Assembly (NCBI GenBank): GCA_041397305.1
Contig: JAWKWX010000013.1
Coordinates: 1 to 64,000, forward strand
From: TMP-24 sp041397305
Lineage (GTDB): Bacteria > Pseudomonadota > Alphaproteobacteria > Rhodobacterales > Rhodobacteraceae
Direction of reading: 5' to 3'
DNA length: 64,000 bases
Shown here: positions 43,097-51,422 of the stretch, piece after piece
Position numbering within the stretch: the stretch's first letter is position 1
Layout: each line of letters opens with the position of its first letter
Program-made: the position numbers and the translations under genes
Notes under the pieces: generated by a model
Databases searched by the model: none
The model's input: only the letters and a program-made list of their open reading frames with translations
Told to the model about the DNA's origin: nothing

Positions 43097-44490
43097 AGAA
43101 GGATCAGGCTCGCCAGTCCGAGGAAGGTGAAGAAACCCACGACATCGGTCGTCGTGGTCACGAAGGTCCCCGAAGCCAGAGCAGGATCGAAATCGAATTT
43201 CTCAAGCGTAAGCGGCACAAGAATGCCCGCGAGCGCCGCCACCAGCTGATTGATGATCATCGCCGCACCGACAACGCCACCCAGCATCCACGATCCGTAG
43301 ATCGCATAGCCGACCACCCCCATCACGCCCGCGAAAATGAGGCCGTTCAGCATGCCGACCATCGCCTCGCGCCGCACGACCCGCGCCGCGTTGGCGCCGG
43401 TAAGGTCCTTGGTCGCCAGCGCGCGCACCGCGACGGTCAGCGACTGGGTCGCCGCCGTGCCGCCCATCGAGGCCACGACCGGCATCAGGGCGGCGAGCGC
43501 CACCAGAGCCTCGATCGTGCCGGCGAACTGCGCAATGACCAGTGCCGCGAGGTTGGCGGTGAAGAGGTTGATCAGAAGCCAGGGCACCCGCTGGCGCAGC
43601 GTCTCGACCACACCGTCGGAAATCGAGCTTTCCTCGCCGACCCCGGCCAGCAGGAGCACGTCTTCCTCGTGCTCCTCGTCGAGGACGGCCATCGCATCGT
43701 CGATGGTGATGACGCCCACAAGCCGTTCATGTTCGTCCACCACCGGCGCCGAGATCAGGTGATACTGGTTGAAGGCATAGGCAACGTCGCCCTCGTCCTC
43801 CATCACCGAGATCGTGCGGAAACTGTCCTCGATAATGTCCTTCATCGGCGTCGCGCGCTTGGCCGACAATATCTTTCCCAGCGTCACATAGCCGGTCGGA
43901 TGCCAGCGCGGATCGACCAGGATCACATGGTAGAACTGGTCGGGCAGTTCGGCCTCGCCCCGCAGGAAGTCGATGGCCTGACCGACCGTCCAGTCCTCGG
44001 GCGCCGTCACCACCTCGCGCTGCATGAGGCGCCCGGCGGAATATTCCGGATAGGTCAGCGACTGTTCGACGGCCGCCCGGTCACTGTCCTCCAGCGCGTC
44101 GAGAATGCGTTCCTGCTGGGGCTCTTCCAGATCCTCGATCAGGTCGACGACATCGTCGCTGTCCAGCTCGCGGACCGCTTCGGTCAGCACCTCGTGCGGC
44201 AGGGCGGCGATCACTTCCTCGCGGATCGCCTCGTCAAGTTCCGACAGGATCTCGCCGTCGATCCCACGCGACCAGAGCGACAGGAGCTCCGCCCGCTCCG
44301 CCGACCCGATCTGTTCGAAAAGGTCGGCGATGTCGGCGGCGTGCAAGGGCTCCATCAGCCCTTCGATGGCACCGGCATCACCCGCCTCGACTGCATCAAG
44401 GATCGCCTCGACCGTCTCGGGGTCGAGCGCATAATCCTCCTCCTCGCGGTCGTCCACCGCAGAGGTCTTTTGATGCTCGTCCAGGCTCAT
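43093..44490 (-). CDS. mgtE: Magnesium transporter MgtE
   Basis: The 465-residue protein is a complete MgtE: an N-terminal helical superhelix domain with acidic Mg(2+)-sensing residues (LMEPLHAADIADLFEQ), two CBS domains (MQREVVTAPEDWTVGQAI; FNQYHLISAPVVDEHERLVGVITIDD split), and five membrane segments with the pore motif ALMPVVASMGGTAATQSLTV. It admits Mg(2+) and closes when internal Mg(2+) is high. Its stop overlaps the cyclo-ligase start by four bases. It is divergent from guanine deaminase. Confidence 0.94.
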   Translation of the reverse strand: MSLDEHQKTSAVDDREEEDYALDPETVEAILDAVEAGDAGAIEGLMEPLHAADIADLFEQIGSAERAELLSLWSRGIDGEILSELDEAIREEVIAALPHEVLTEAVRELDSDDVVDLIEDLEEPQQERILDALEDSDRAAVEQSLTYPEYSAGRLMQREVVTAPEDWTVGQAIDFLRGEAELPDQFYHVILVDPRWHPTGYVTLGKILSAKRATPMKDIIEDSFRTISVMEDEGDVAYAFNQYHLISAPVVDEHERLVGVITIDDAMAVLDEEHEEDVLLLAGVGEESSISDGVVETLRQRVPWLLINLFTANLAALVIAQFAGTIEALVALAALMPVVASMGGTAATQSLTVAVRALATKDLTGANAARVVRREAMVGMLNGLIFAGVMGVVGYAIYGSWMLGGVVGAAMIINQLVAALAGILVPLTLEKFDFDPALASGTFVTTTTDVVGFFTFLGLASLILL

Positions 44491-44617
44491 CCATCCCCCG
44501 CCGCATTACCGCGACCTTATCGGAAGCACTTTCAAAGAAACAGGGGCAAAGGGCGGATTCCCTCAGGCCCCGCTTGGCCTTAGACTGCGAAAGCAACGGA
44601 AATGCAAAGGGCTGACA

Positions 44618-45898
44618 ATGGCCGACCTCCTTCTGGGACAGACACTTTCCTTCACGGGCGACCCGATGACCGGGGGACCGGAAACCGCGCGCCATTCCGC
44701 GCGCGGCGGCGTTCTGGTTGAAAGTGGAAAGATCGTGGCGGTGGGCGAGGCCGACGACCTGCGCCGCACCCATCCGCAGGCGACAGTCACCGATTACGGC
44801 AATGCGCTGATCTCGGCCGGGTTCGTCGATGCCCATGTGCATTATCCGCAGACGGCGATGATCGCCTCGTGGGGCAAGAGGCTGATCGACTGGCTGAACT
44901 CCTACACCTTCCCCGAAGAGATGCGCTTCGCCGACAGGGCTTATGCGTCCGAGATCGCCAGCCGCTATTTCGACCTCACGCTCTCGAACGGCACCACGAC
45001 GGTCTGTTCCTATGCCACGATTCATCCCGAAAGCGTGGATGCCTTCTTCGAGGCGGCCCGGGCACGCGGCCTGCGCGCCTATGCGGGCAAGACCTGCATG
45101 GACCGCAATGCGCCGGAGGGCCTGCGGGATACCGCACAGACAGGCTATGACCAAAGCAAGTCGCTGCTGGAGAAGTGGCATGGTCAGGACCGGCTCTCCT
45201 ATGTCATCACCCCGCGCTTCTCGCCGACCTCGACGCCCGAACAGCTGATGGCGATGGGCGCGCTATGGCGGGAATATCCGGGCTGCCTGATGCAAACCCA
45301 CCTCAGCGAACAGACCGACGAGGTGGACTGGGTCAAATCGCTCTTCCCCCAGTCACGCGACTATCTCGACACCTACGAGGCGCAGGGGCTCTTGCGCGAA
45401 GGCGCATTGTTCGGCCATGCGATCTACCTGACGGACCGAGAGATTGCCCGCATCCGCGAAACCGGCGCGGCGCTCGTCCACTGCCCGACCTCGAACACCT
45501 TCATCGGATCGGGCCTCTTCCCGACGATGGCCATGGCCCAAAAGGGCATCCGCGTCGGCCTTGCCACCGACACCGGCGGCGGGTCGTCCTTCTCGATGCT
45601 GCGCACCATGGCTGCGGCCTACGAAGTCGGCCAGCTGCGCGGCACGCCGCTGCACCCGTCGCAGCTCTGGTGGCTCGCGACCCAGGGTTCGGCCCGCGCG
45701 CTGAGGGCCGATCACCTGATCGGCAATCTGGCGCCGGGGATGGAGGCGGATATCGTGGTGATTGACCTCGCCTCCACCCCCGCCATCGCCCAGCGCGCGG
45801 CCCGCGCGAAGGATATCTGGGAAGCGCTGTTCCCCACGATCATGATGGGCGACGACCGGGCGACGAAGGCCGTCTGGGTGGGCGGTCGGCCGGTCTGA
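44618..45898 (+). CDS. guaD: Guanine deaminase
   Basis: The 426-residue amidohydrolase has the metal-binding FVDAHVHYPQTAMIASWG, the guanine deaminase signature CMDRNAPEGLR, MQTHLSEQTDEVDWV with a metal histidine, HAIYLTDREI and the catalytic aspartate in LATDTGGGSSFSMLRTM. It converts guanine to xanthine and ammonia. The PGCLMQTHLSE and TCMDRN segments are diagnostic. It is divergent from mgtE and convergent with the amine oxidase gene. With the 8-oxoguanine-type deaminase downstream it points to purine turnover. Confidence 0.94.
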   Translation: MADLLLGQTLSFTGDPMTGGPETARHSARGGVLVESGKIVAVGEADDLRRTHPQATVTDYGNALISAGFVDAHVHYPQTAMIASWGKRLIDWLNSYTFPEEMRFADRAYASEIASRYFDLTLSNGTTTVCSYATIHPESVDAFFEAARARGLRAYAGKTCMDRNAPEGLRDTAQTGYDQSKSLLEKWHGQDRLSYVITPRFSPTSTPEQLMAMGALWREYPGCLMQTHLSEQTDEVDWVKSLFPQSRDYLDTYEAQGLLREGALFGHAIYLTDREIARIRETGAALVHCPTSNTFIGSGLFPTMAMAQKGIRVGLATDTGGGSSFSMLRTMAAAYEVGQLRGTPLHPSQLWWLATQGSARALRADHLIGNLAPGMEADIVVIDLASTPAIAQRAARAKDIWEALFPTIMMGDDRATKAVWVGGRPV

Positions 45899-45932
45899 TC
45901 CGGCCCGGCTACTGGCAGCCTGCCCTATCCGC

Positions 45933-47171
45933 TCACAGCTGGGCCGCGAGCCGGGCGGCCACCTCCCGGCCGCTCCGATAAGCGCCATGAGCGGTCGCCT
46001 GCGCGCAGGGCGAGAAGGCTTCGCCCGCAAAGGCGACGCGACCCGTCTCGGCTGCGATCATGCGCGTGCGAGCCGCAGCCTCGCCCGGCGAAACATAGCT
46101 GTAGGCCCCGAGGGTGAGCGGGTTCGTCTGCCATCCGGTGACCGCCGAACCGGTGATCCGCTTGCGGATCGCGGACCCGAAGGCCCGTTCGAGCGCGCTC
46201 AGCGCCTCGTCCGTCATCGCGGCCTTGCCCGCAGCCAGAAGATCGCGCGCGTAAGTTCCCGCGAGATGCATGATCAGCATCGGCGCCGCGCCCTCGACGA
46301 CCTGGAACCACGGCATGAACCGGCCCGCGCCCATGTCGATGGCGAGGCCAGTACGCCCAGCAAGCTCTTCGGGCAGGCGATCAAGCGCGACCGCGACCTT
46401 TTCATAGCTGCCGCAGGGCACCTTGGCGATCTCGCCTAGCAGGTCGCGCGCCGGACCCTTGGGCAGTGAGACGGCACCTGACAGCAGCACGTTGGTCGAA
46501 ACCGTGACGATCGCCGCCCCCGCCTCGATCACGCCGCCCGGCCCCTCGACCCTGACGCCACCGGGGCGCTCGGTGATGGCGGCGACCGGCGCGTTCAAGC
46601 GTACCGGCAGTCCTTCGGCCATGCGCGCGACCAGCGCGCCGAGACCAGAGCGGACAGGCCAGTTCACCCCGGTATCCTCATAGGCCGCATAGCCTCTGGC
46701 AGAAACCCGTTCCGGGTCGTCGCAGGCCATGTAGGTCAGGACCGACCTCAGGAACGGATCGTCCATGCGCTGCGCCGCCAGCACATCGCCAAGCGAACTG
46801 TCAACGGGCACCGCCCCGGCCGCGTAGACCGCAGCGAACCCCTCCTCGACCCGCCCATCTGCGGCAGCTTCCTCATCCGCCGTCAGCCAACGCCCGCCAC
46901 GCCACTGGCCGGTGGAAAAGGCCGTCTGCTCCCGCCCGACATCGGCACCGAACCGGTCCGCCCAGGGAACCAGCGGATTGATGTCGGCGCTGTGCAGCCA
47001 GTGACATCCGTGATCCCATGCGCCCGGCAGGGATCGAGCGTCGGTGAAGGCACGCCCCCCGACCCGGTCCGCCGCTTCGAGAATGACACAGGGAACCCCG
47101 CGCGCCGCAAGTTCCAGCCCCGCCCCGATTCCGGCCGCGCCCGCACCGATGATGATGACGTCCAAGTCCAT
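45933..47171 (-). CDS. Flavin monoamine oxidase-like FAD oxidoreductase
   Basis: The 412-residue protein starts VIIIGAGAAGIGAGLELAARG, a dinucleotide-binding motif, then EAADRVGGRAFTD, which is the amine-oxidase signature, and ends with the FAD-contacting VAFAGEAFS and HGAYRSGREVA. These enzymes oxidise amines or amino acids to imines with release of H2O2. No signal peptide is present. It follows the 8-oxoguanine-type deaminase by 76 bases on the same strand and may be co-expressed with it. Substrate unknown. Confidence 0.82.
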   Translation of the reverse strand: MDLDVIIIGAGAAGIGAGLELAARGVPCVILEAADRVGGRAFTDARSLPGAWDHGCHWLHSADINPLVPWADRFGADVGREQTAFSTGQWRGGRWLTADEEAAADGRVEEGFAAVYAAGAVPVDSSLGDVLAAQRMDDPFLRSVLTYMACDDPERVSARGYAAYEDTGVNWPVRSGLGALVARMAEGLPVRLNAPVAAITERPGGVRVEGPGGVIEAGAAIVTVSTNVLLSGAVSLPKGPARDLLGEIAKVPCGSYEKVAVALDRLPEELAGRTGLAIDMGAGRFMPWFQVVEGAAPMLIMHLAGTYARDLLAAGKAAMTDEALSALERAFGSAIRKRITGSAVTGWQTNPLTLGAYSYVSPGEAAARTRMIAAETGRVAFAGEAFSPCAQATAHGAYRSGREVAARLAAQL

Positions 47172-47247
47172 GACTTCACCTGCCTTTGACAGGCAGCCTG
47201 CGCGATGCAGCGCCGTCAGGCAAGCCTGAGCGGGTCGGACCGGCCAC

Positions 47248-48588
47248 TCAACCGGCGAGACGCCGCGCCAGACGGTTCTGATCCTCGATGACGCGCGGCA
47301 GGTCGATGGTTGTCACCTGCCCGTCGCGCACCAGCTGGCGCCCCTCGACCAGCAGGTGCCGCACGCGCGTCGGGCCGCAGAGCATCAGTGCCGCGACCGG
47401 GTCCCAGGCGCCGGCCGCCTCGATGCCGCGCATGTCCCAGATCGCAAGATCGGCCCGCTTGCCGGGCTCGATCGAGCCGCAGTCCGACCGGCCAAGCACC
47501 TGCGCCCCGCCGAGCGTGGCGATCTCCAGCGTCTCGCGCGCTCCCATCGCGTCGGCGCCGTTCGCCACGCGCTGCAAGAGCATCGCCATGCGCGCCTCGG
47601 CCACGAGATTGCCCGCATCGTTCGAGGCGGAGCCATCGACGCCGAGCCCCACCTTGACGCCCGCGTCGCGCAGGGCGCGAACCGGCGCAATCCCCGACCC
47701 AAGGCGACAGTTCGAGCAGGGACAATGGGCAACGCCGGTCCGCGTACGGGCAAACAGGCCGATCTCGGTGGTGTCGAGCTTCACGCAATGGGCGTGCCAG
47801 ACATCCGCGCCGGTCCAGCCCAGTTCCTCGGCATATTGACCGGGACGGCAGCCGAAATTCGCCAGCGAATAGGCGATATCCTCGTCATTCTCGGCCAGAT
47901 GGGTGTGCAGCATCACGCCCTTGTCGCGCGCCAGGATCGCCGCCTCGCGCATCAGGTCGCGACTGACCGAGAAGGGCGAACAGGGCGCAAGACCCACCCG
48001 CACCATCGCGCCCTCGGCCGGGTCGTGGAAGCGGTCCACGACCCGCTCCATGTCTTTCAGGATCGCATTTTCCCCTTCGACCAGCGCATCCGGCGGCAGC
48101 CCGCCCGCGCTTTCGCCGATCGACATGGCACCGCGCGTCGGGTGGAACCTGAGCCCGATCTCGCGCGCAGCCTCGATCGTATCGTCGAGCGTGCCGCCGT
48201 TCGGGAAGAGATAAAGATGATCCGACGTCAGCGTGCAGCCCGAAAGCGCGAGTTCGGCCAGCCCGGTCAGCGCCGAGATTCGCAGTTCCTCCGGCCCCAT
48301 GCGGCCCCAGATCGGATAGAGCGTCTTCAGCCAGCCGAAGAGCAGCGCATCCTGCCCGCCGGGCACGGCCCGTGTCATCGACTGGTAGAGGTGATGGTGA
48401 GTGTTCACGAACCCCGGGGTGACAATGCAGCCCGCCGCGTCAATGACTTCGGCGCCGGGCGCCTGCAGCCCCTGCCCCACCGACAAGATCTTGCCCGACC
48501 GCACGATGATGTCGGCGCCCGAAAGTTCGCGCCGCGACCCGTCCATGGTCACGACCCAATCCGCGTTCCTGATCAGGAATCCCTGCAT
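47248..48588 (-). CDS. 8-oxoguanine deaminase-like amidohydrolase
   Basis: The 446-residue amidohydrolase begins MQGFLIRNADWVVTMDGSRRE and carries FVNTHHHLYQSMTRAVP (metal HxH), MLHTHLAENDEDI, HAHCVKLDTTEI and VGLGVDGSASNDAGNL. The metal-site and WGRMGPE/PCSPFSVS segments match 8-oxoguanine deaminases in the AtzA/TrzN clade, which turn 8-oxoguanine to urate and ammonia. The ATG at 48588 was chosen because the upstream 26 codons lack family character. It is transcribed toward the amine oxidase gene. Confidence 0.85.
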   Translation of the reverse strand: MQGFLIRNADWVVTMDGSRRELSGADIIVRSGKILSVGQGLQAPGAEVIDAAGCIVTPGFVNTHHHLYQSMTRAVPGGQDALLFGWLKTLYPIWGRMGPEELRISALTGLAELALSGCTLTSDHLYLFPNGGTLDDTIEAAREIGLRFHPTRGAMSIGESAGGLPPDALVEGENAILKDMERVVDRFHDPAEGAMVRVGLAPCSPFSVSRDLMREAAILARDKGVMLHTHLAENDEDIAYSLANFGCRPGQYAEELGWTGADVWHAHCVKLDTTEIGLFARTRTGVAHCPCSNCRLGSGIAPVRALRDAGVKVGLGVDGSASNDAGNLVAEARMAMLLQRVANGADAMGARETLEIATLGGAQVLGRSDCGSIEPGKRADLAIWDMRGIEAAGAWDPVAALMLCGPTRVRHLLVEGRQLVRDGQVTTIDLPRVIEDQNRLARRLAG

Positions 48589-48732
48589 ATTATCCCTTTC
48601 CAACACCCCCTTCGGTGTCATCGGGATGCGGCCGACAGAAGGGAGCTGAAGGACTCGGACGCGCAAGGGTGATAGCCGAATGCCGCCGTTGCGTCAAAGG
48701 CCCACGCAGCGCATGCCTGCGACGTTTGGCTG

Positions 48733-48760
48733 TTGACTCTGCCCGGCGCATCCGTAAAAG
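48733..48760 (+). promoter_or_regulatory. Promoter upstream of rpmG
   Basis: TTGACT at 48733-48738 and TAAAAG at 48755-48760 are 16 bases apart, 68 bases before the rpmG start, within a 240-base intergenic region that holds nothing else obvious. The short leader between promoter and gene has no terminator or clear riboswitch. Confidence 0.5.
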
Positions 48761-48828
48761 GCGGGCTTCAAGGATTTCACCGGCGGTCGTCCGTTCAGTT
48801 TGGGCCCCCGGGACTATGGAGACAAGAA

Positions 48829-48996
48829 ATGGCGAAGCCGACGACGATCAAGATCCGTCTGAACTCGACGGCGGGCACCGGGCACTTCTATGTGACCAAG
48901 AAGAATGCCCGCACCATGACCGAAAAGATGGTCGTGAAGAAATACGATCCCGTGAAGCGGGAGCATGTGGAATACAAGGAAGGCAAGATCAAGTAA
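48829..48996 (+). CDS. rpmG: Ribosomal protein bL33
   Basis: The 55-residue protein MAKPTTIKIRLNSTAGTGHF with YVTKKNARTMTEKMVVKKYDP is a complete bL33 of the zinc-free type (no CxxC pairs). It sits near the exit site of the large ribosomal subunit. The longer frame from 48733 runs through the promoter and is rejected. GGAGACAAGAA precedes the ATG. It is transcribed alone and followed by a strong terminator. Confidence 0.97.
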   Translation: MAKPTTIKIRLNSTAGTGHFYVTKKNARTMTEKMVVKKYDPVKREHVEYKEGKIK

Positions 48997-49021
48997 GATC
49001 GCCCCTTCCGGATGAAGGTCG

Positions 49022-49048
49022 GGCCGCGCCGCAGGGTGCGGCCTTTTT
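49022..49048 (+). terminator. Intrinsic terminator of rpmG
   Basis: A 9-bp GC stem (GGCCGCGCC with GGTGCGGCC, loop GCAG) is followed by TTTTT at 49044-49048, 26 bases after the rpmG stop. Confidence 0.88.
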
Positions 49049-49270
49049 CGTTGAGACGGTCGGCAGAGAAGTGTTTTCGCGATAACGCTTCGCGGTAGGT
49101 GCCCCGTGCGGATAGTCCCTCGCGAAGGATCATCCGCCCCGGCCGCTGCGCTGTTCGCCGCCATCGCTGGCGGCGCCTGGATGCAGCTTCTGACAAGGGC
49201 GGACGCGGACAAGGAAGTTTTGGCCTTGCGCAGGCGTTGAGTCATGCGTGTCTCTCTCGCCCTTCTCGGA

Positions 49271-49302
49271 AAATGAAAAGGGCCGGGGAAACCCCGGCCC
49301 TT
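49271..49302 (-). terminator. Intrinsic terminator of the Bax inhibitor-1 gene
   Basis: On the minus strand AAGGGCCGGGG pairs with CCCCGGCCCTT across a TTT loop, followed by TTCATTT. It begins 21 bases after the stop of the BI-1 gene. Confidence 0.85.
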
Positions 49303-49322
49303 CGATCAATCTGCGTGTAGCG

Positions 49323-50045
49323 TCACTCGCGGTTGCCCAGGAACTGCAGCAGGAACATGAACATGTTCAGGAAGTCGAGATAGAGGTTCAGCGCCCCCAT
49401 GATCGCTGACTTCGCCAGCCATTCCTGATCGCCCGTCTGCGCATGCGCGATATAGGTATTCTTGATCGCCTGGGTATCGAAGGCGGTGAGGCCCGCGAAG
49501 ATCAGGACGCCCACGACCGAGATCGCGAAGGCGAGCGCGCCCGAGGCGAGGAAGAGGTTGACGATCGATGCGACGATCAGGCCGATGAGCCCCATCATCA
49601 GGAACGTGCCGAAGCCCGACAGGTCGCGCTTGGTCGTATAGCCATAGAGCGACAGGCCCGCGAATGCGATCGCGGTCACCAGGAACGTCTGGGCGATCGA
49701 CACGCCGGTATAGACGGCGAAGATGAAGCTGATCGACAGGCCCATGAGCGCCGCGAAGGCGTAGAAGACCAGCTGCGCGGTCGCCGAGGACATCCGGTGC
49801 AGGGTCGCACCGAAGGCAAAGACCACGGCAAGGGGCGCAAACATCACAACCCATTTCAGCGGCGAGCCGAAGATCGCCTGCAGAAGCTGTTCATTCGTGC
49901 CGACCGCCCAGGCGACAAGCCCGGTCAGCACCATGGCCACGGACATCAGCCCGTAGACCTTGTTCATATGGGCCCGCAGGCCCTCGTCGATGGCGGCGGC
50001 GCTGGTGGCGCTGCGGCCGTAGTTGATGGTCTGGTAGTCGGCCAT
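49323..50045 (-). CDS. Bax inhibitor-1/YccA family membrane protein
   Basis: The 240-residue protein has seven membrane segments and BI-1/YccA motifs: an N-terminal tail with YGRSATSAAAIDEGLRAHMNKVYGLM (split), FDTQAIKNTYI after segment six, and ALNLYLDFLNMFMFLLQFLG at the C-terminus. Relatives act as pH-gated Ca(2+) leak channels or modulators of the FtsH protease in the inner membrane. It is transcribed alone and has a strong terminator. Confidence 0.92.
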   Translation of the reverse strand: MADYQTINYGRSATSAAAIDEGLRAHMNKVYGLMSVAMVLTGLVAWAVGTNEQLLQAIFGSPLKWVVMFAPLAVVFAFGATLHRMSSATAQLVFYAFAALMGLSISFIFAVYTGVSIAQTFLVTAIAFAGLSLYGYTTKRDLSGFGTFLMMGLIGLIVASIVNLFLASGALAFAISVVGVLIFAGLTAFDTQAIKNTYIAHAQTGDQEWLAKSAIMGALNLYLDFLNMFMFLLQFLGNRE

Positions 50046-50158
50046 CTTTCCCTCCTCGGAACCGTTTCTCGCCCGCGGCGACGGGCGCGCGCGGGGTTAC
50101 CCTTCCATATTGGGCGCATCCCGCCCGATTTCAAGGATTTCCGCCTGCGGTCGCGGAC

Positions 50159-50383
50159 CTAATTCCGCCAGTGGGCCGGCGCATCCCACACGCCGCGCTC
50201 CGCTTCGCGCGCCACCGCCGCGGGATCGAGGCCCAGATCGGCGAGCCTGTGCGCCTCCAGATCCTTCAGCGCCCGACGCTGGCGGGACAGTTCGATCGCG
50301 CGGAAAAGGGCGCGCGCCATGCGGCGCGGGGACAACGCCGGAAAGCCAGGAAAACGCGCAAGGTAGGAAGAACGGCCGGTCAT
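50159..50383 (-). CDS. DUF1127 small protein
   Basis: The 74-residue basic protein carries the DUF1127 core at its C-terminal half: AIELSRQRRALKDLEAHRLADLGLDPAAVAREAER (split). Such small arginine-rich proteins are common in alphaproteobacteria, where some bind RNA and affect phosphate and carbon metabolism. The N-terminal part (MTGRSSYLARFPGFP) is poorly conserved. AGGAGGCTGAG lies upstream of the ATG. It is divergent from the LysR gene across an AT-rich 127-base region. Confidence 0.82.
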   Translation of the reverse strand: MTGRSSYLARFPGFPALSPRRMARALFRAIELSRQRRALKDLEAHRLADLGLDPAAVAREAERGVWDAPAHWRN

Positions 50384-50510
50384 CTCAGCCTCCTTTCATG
50401 TCACGAGCTGAACAAGATTGCTTCGTGGATCAAATCTGTTGATGTTAGGCCAAAGTTGAAATACATTCCGATCATGAATTTGCTTTCTATATGACATCAC
50501 GGATCATGAT

Positions 50511-51422
50511 ATGGCCCGCAATCTTGACCTGACCGCCCTGCGCGCTTTTCTGGTCACCGCCGATGTCGGCGGCGTGACCCGGGCCTCGGCCCTTCTCAAT
50601 CTCACCCAATCGGCCGTTTCGATGCAGATCAAGCGGCTGGAGGAAAGCCTCGGCCTGTCTCTGTTCTTCAGGACCGCGCGCAGGCTGTCGCTCACCCCCG
50701 AAGGCGAACAGCTTCTGACCTATGCGCGGCGCATGATCGATCTGAATGACGAGGTTCTCGCGCGCCTTCAAAGCACCGCGCTTGTGGGAGAGCTGCGGCT
50801 CGGCGTGCCGCATGACATCGTCTATCCCGCGATCCCCGAAATCCTGAAGACCATGGCGGTGCGCTATCCCCGCCTCAGGATCAACCTGACCTCGGCCTTC
50901 ACGCTGACCATGAAGGACCAGCTTGCCAAGGGCGAGCTTGACCTGATCCTGACCACGGAAGAGGCGCCGGGACCGGGTGGCGAGAAGCTTTCCTGCCACG
51001 AGCTCATCTGGGTCGGCGCGCCCGGAGGCACCGCATGGCAGAACCGGCCAGTCAGGCTTGGGTTCGAGGAGAATTGCAAGTTCCGCGCCATCGCTCTCGA
51101 AAAGCTCGACGCGGCGGAAATCCCTTGGGAAATGGGGTTCTTCGGCCGCTCGAACGAGGCGGTTCAGGCGATGATTGCCGCCGATCTGGCGCTGACAGCG
51201 CGGCTCCGGGGCTGGAGCCCGGGGTCGACTTGCGCGATTCCCGCCCATGCCGACCTGCCCGCACTGGGCAGCCTCTGGATCTGCCTCTACGACAGCGGCC
51301 TGCAGAAGGGTCCGATCATCGAGGATCTGAAGAACCTGCTGCGCGCCGCCTATTCGGACGCATCGCAACGCACCACGACCTTGCCGGTCGATTTGCGATC
51401 CCTCAAGAGGGCAAGCGCCTGA
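50511..51422 (+). CDS. LysR-family transcriptional regulator
   Basis: The 303-residue protein has an N-terminal LysR helix-turn-helix (LTALRAFLVTADVGGVTRAS, LNLTQSAVSMQIKRLEESLG) and a C-terminal effector-binding domain with LRLGVPHDIVYPAIPEIL and DLILTTEEAPGPGGEKL. The effector is unknown. The 3' end overlaps the convergent quinone oxidoreductase gene by 73 bases. The divergent 127-base region before it contains two GATCATGA copies (about 50470 and 50502) that could be regulator half-sites. Confidence 0.85.
   Translation: MARNLDLTALRAFLVTADVGGVTRASALLNLTQSAVSMQIKRLEESLGLSLFFRTARRLSLTPEGEQLLTYARRMIDLNDEVLARLQSTALVGELRLGVPHDIVYPAIPEILKTMAVRYPRLRINLTSAFTLTMKDQLAKGELDLILTTEEAPGPGGEKLSCHELIWVGAPGGTAWQNRPVRLGFEENCKFRAIALEKLDAAEIPWEMGFFGRSNEAVQAMIAADLALTARLRGWSPGSTCAIPAHADLPALGSLWICLYDSGLQKGPIIEDLKNLLRAAYSDASQRTTTLPVDLRSLKRASA

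Larger units (their letters stand above)
48997..49322. other. 326-base intergenic region between rpmG and the Bax inhibitor-1 gene
   Basis: It holds the rpmG terminator (49022-49048), the facing terminator of the BI-1 gene (49275-49302) and, between them, a third hairpin: GCGGAT at 49108-49113 pairs with ATCCGC at 49132-49137 and the inner TCC/GGA extends the stem. No convincing gene is present; short frames here have no ribosome site or family character. A small RNA is possible but unsupported by a visible promoter. Confidence 0.5.

Noticed and set aside
43097..43200. 6S RNA upstream of the 5-formyl-THF cyclo-ligase, a common alphaproteobacterial location
   Set aside because: The upstream sequence is mgtE coding sequence overlapping the start codon, leaving no room for it.
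48814..49320. Reading frames of 73-143 codons around rpmG on both strands
   Set aside because: They cross the rpmG gene or terminators in antisense, without ribosome sites or domain character.
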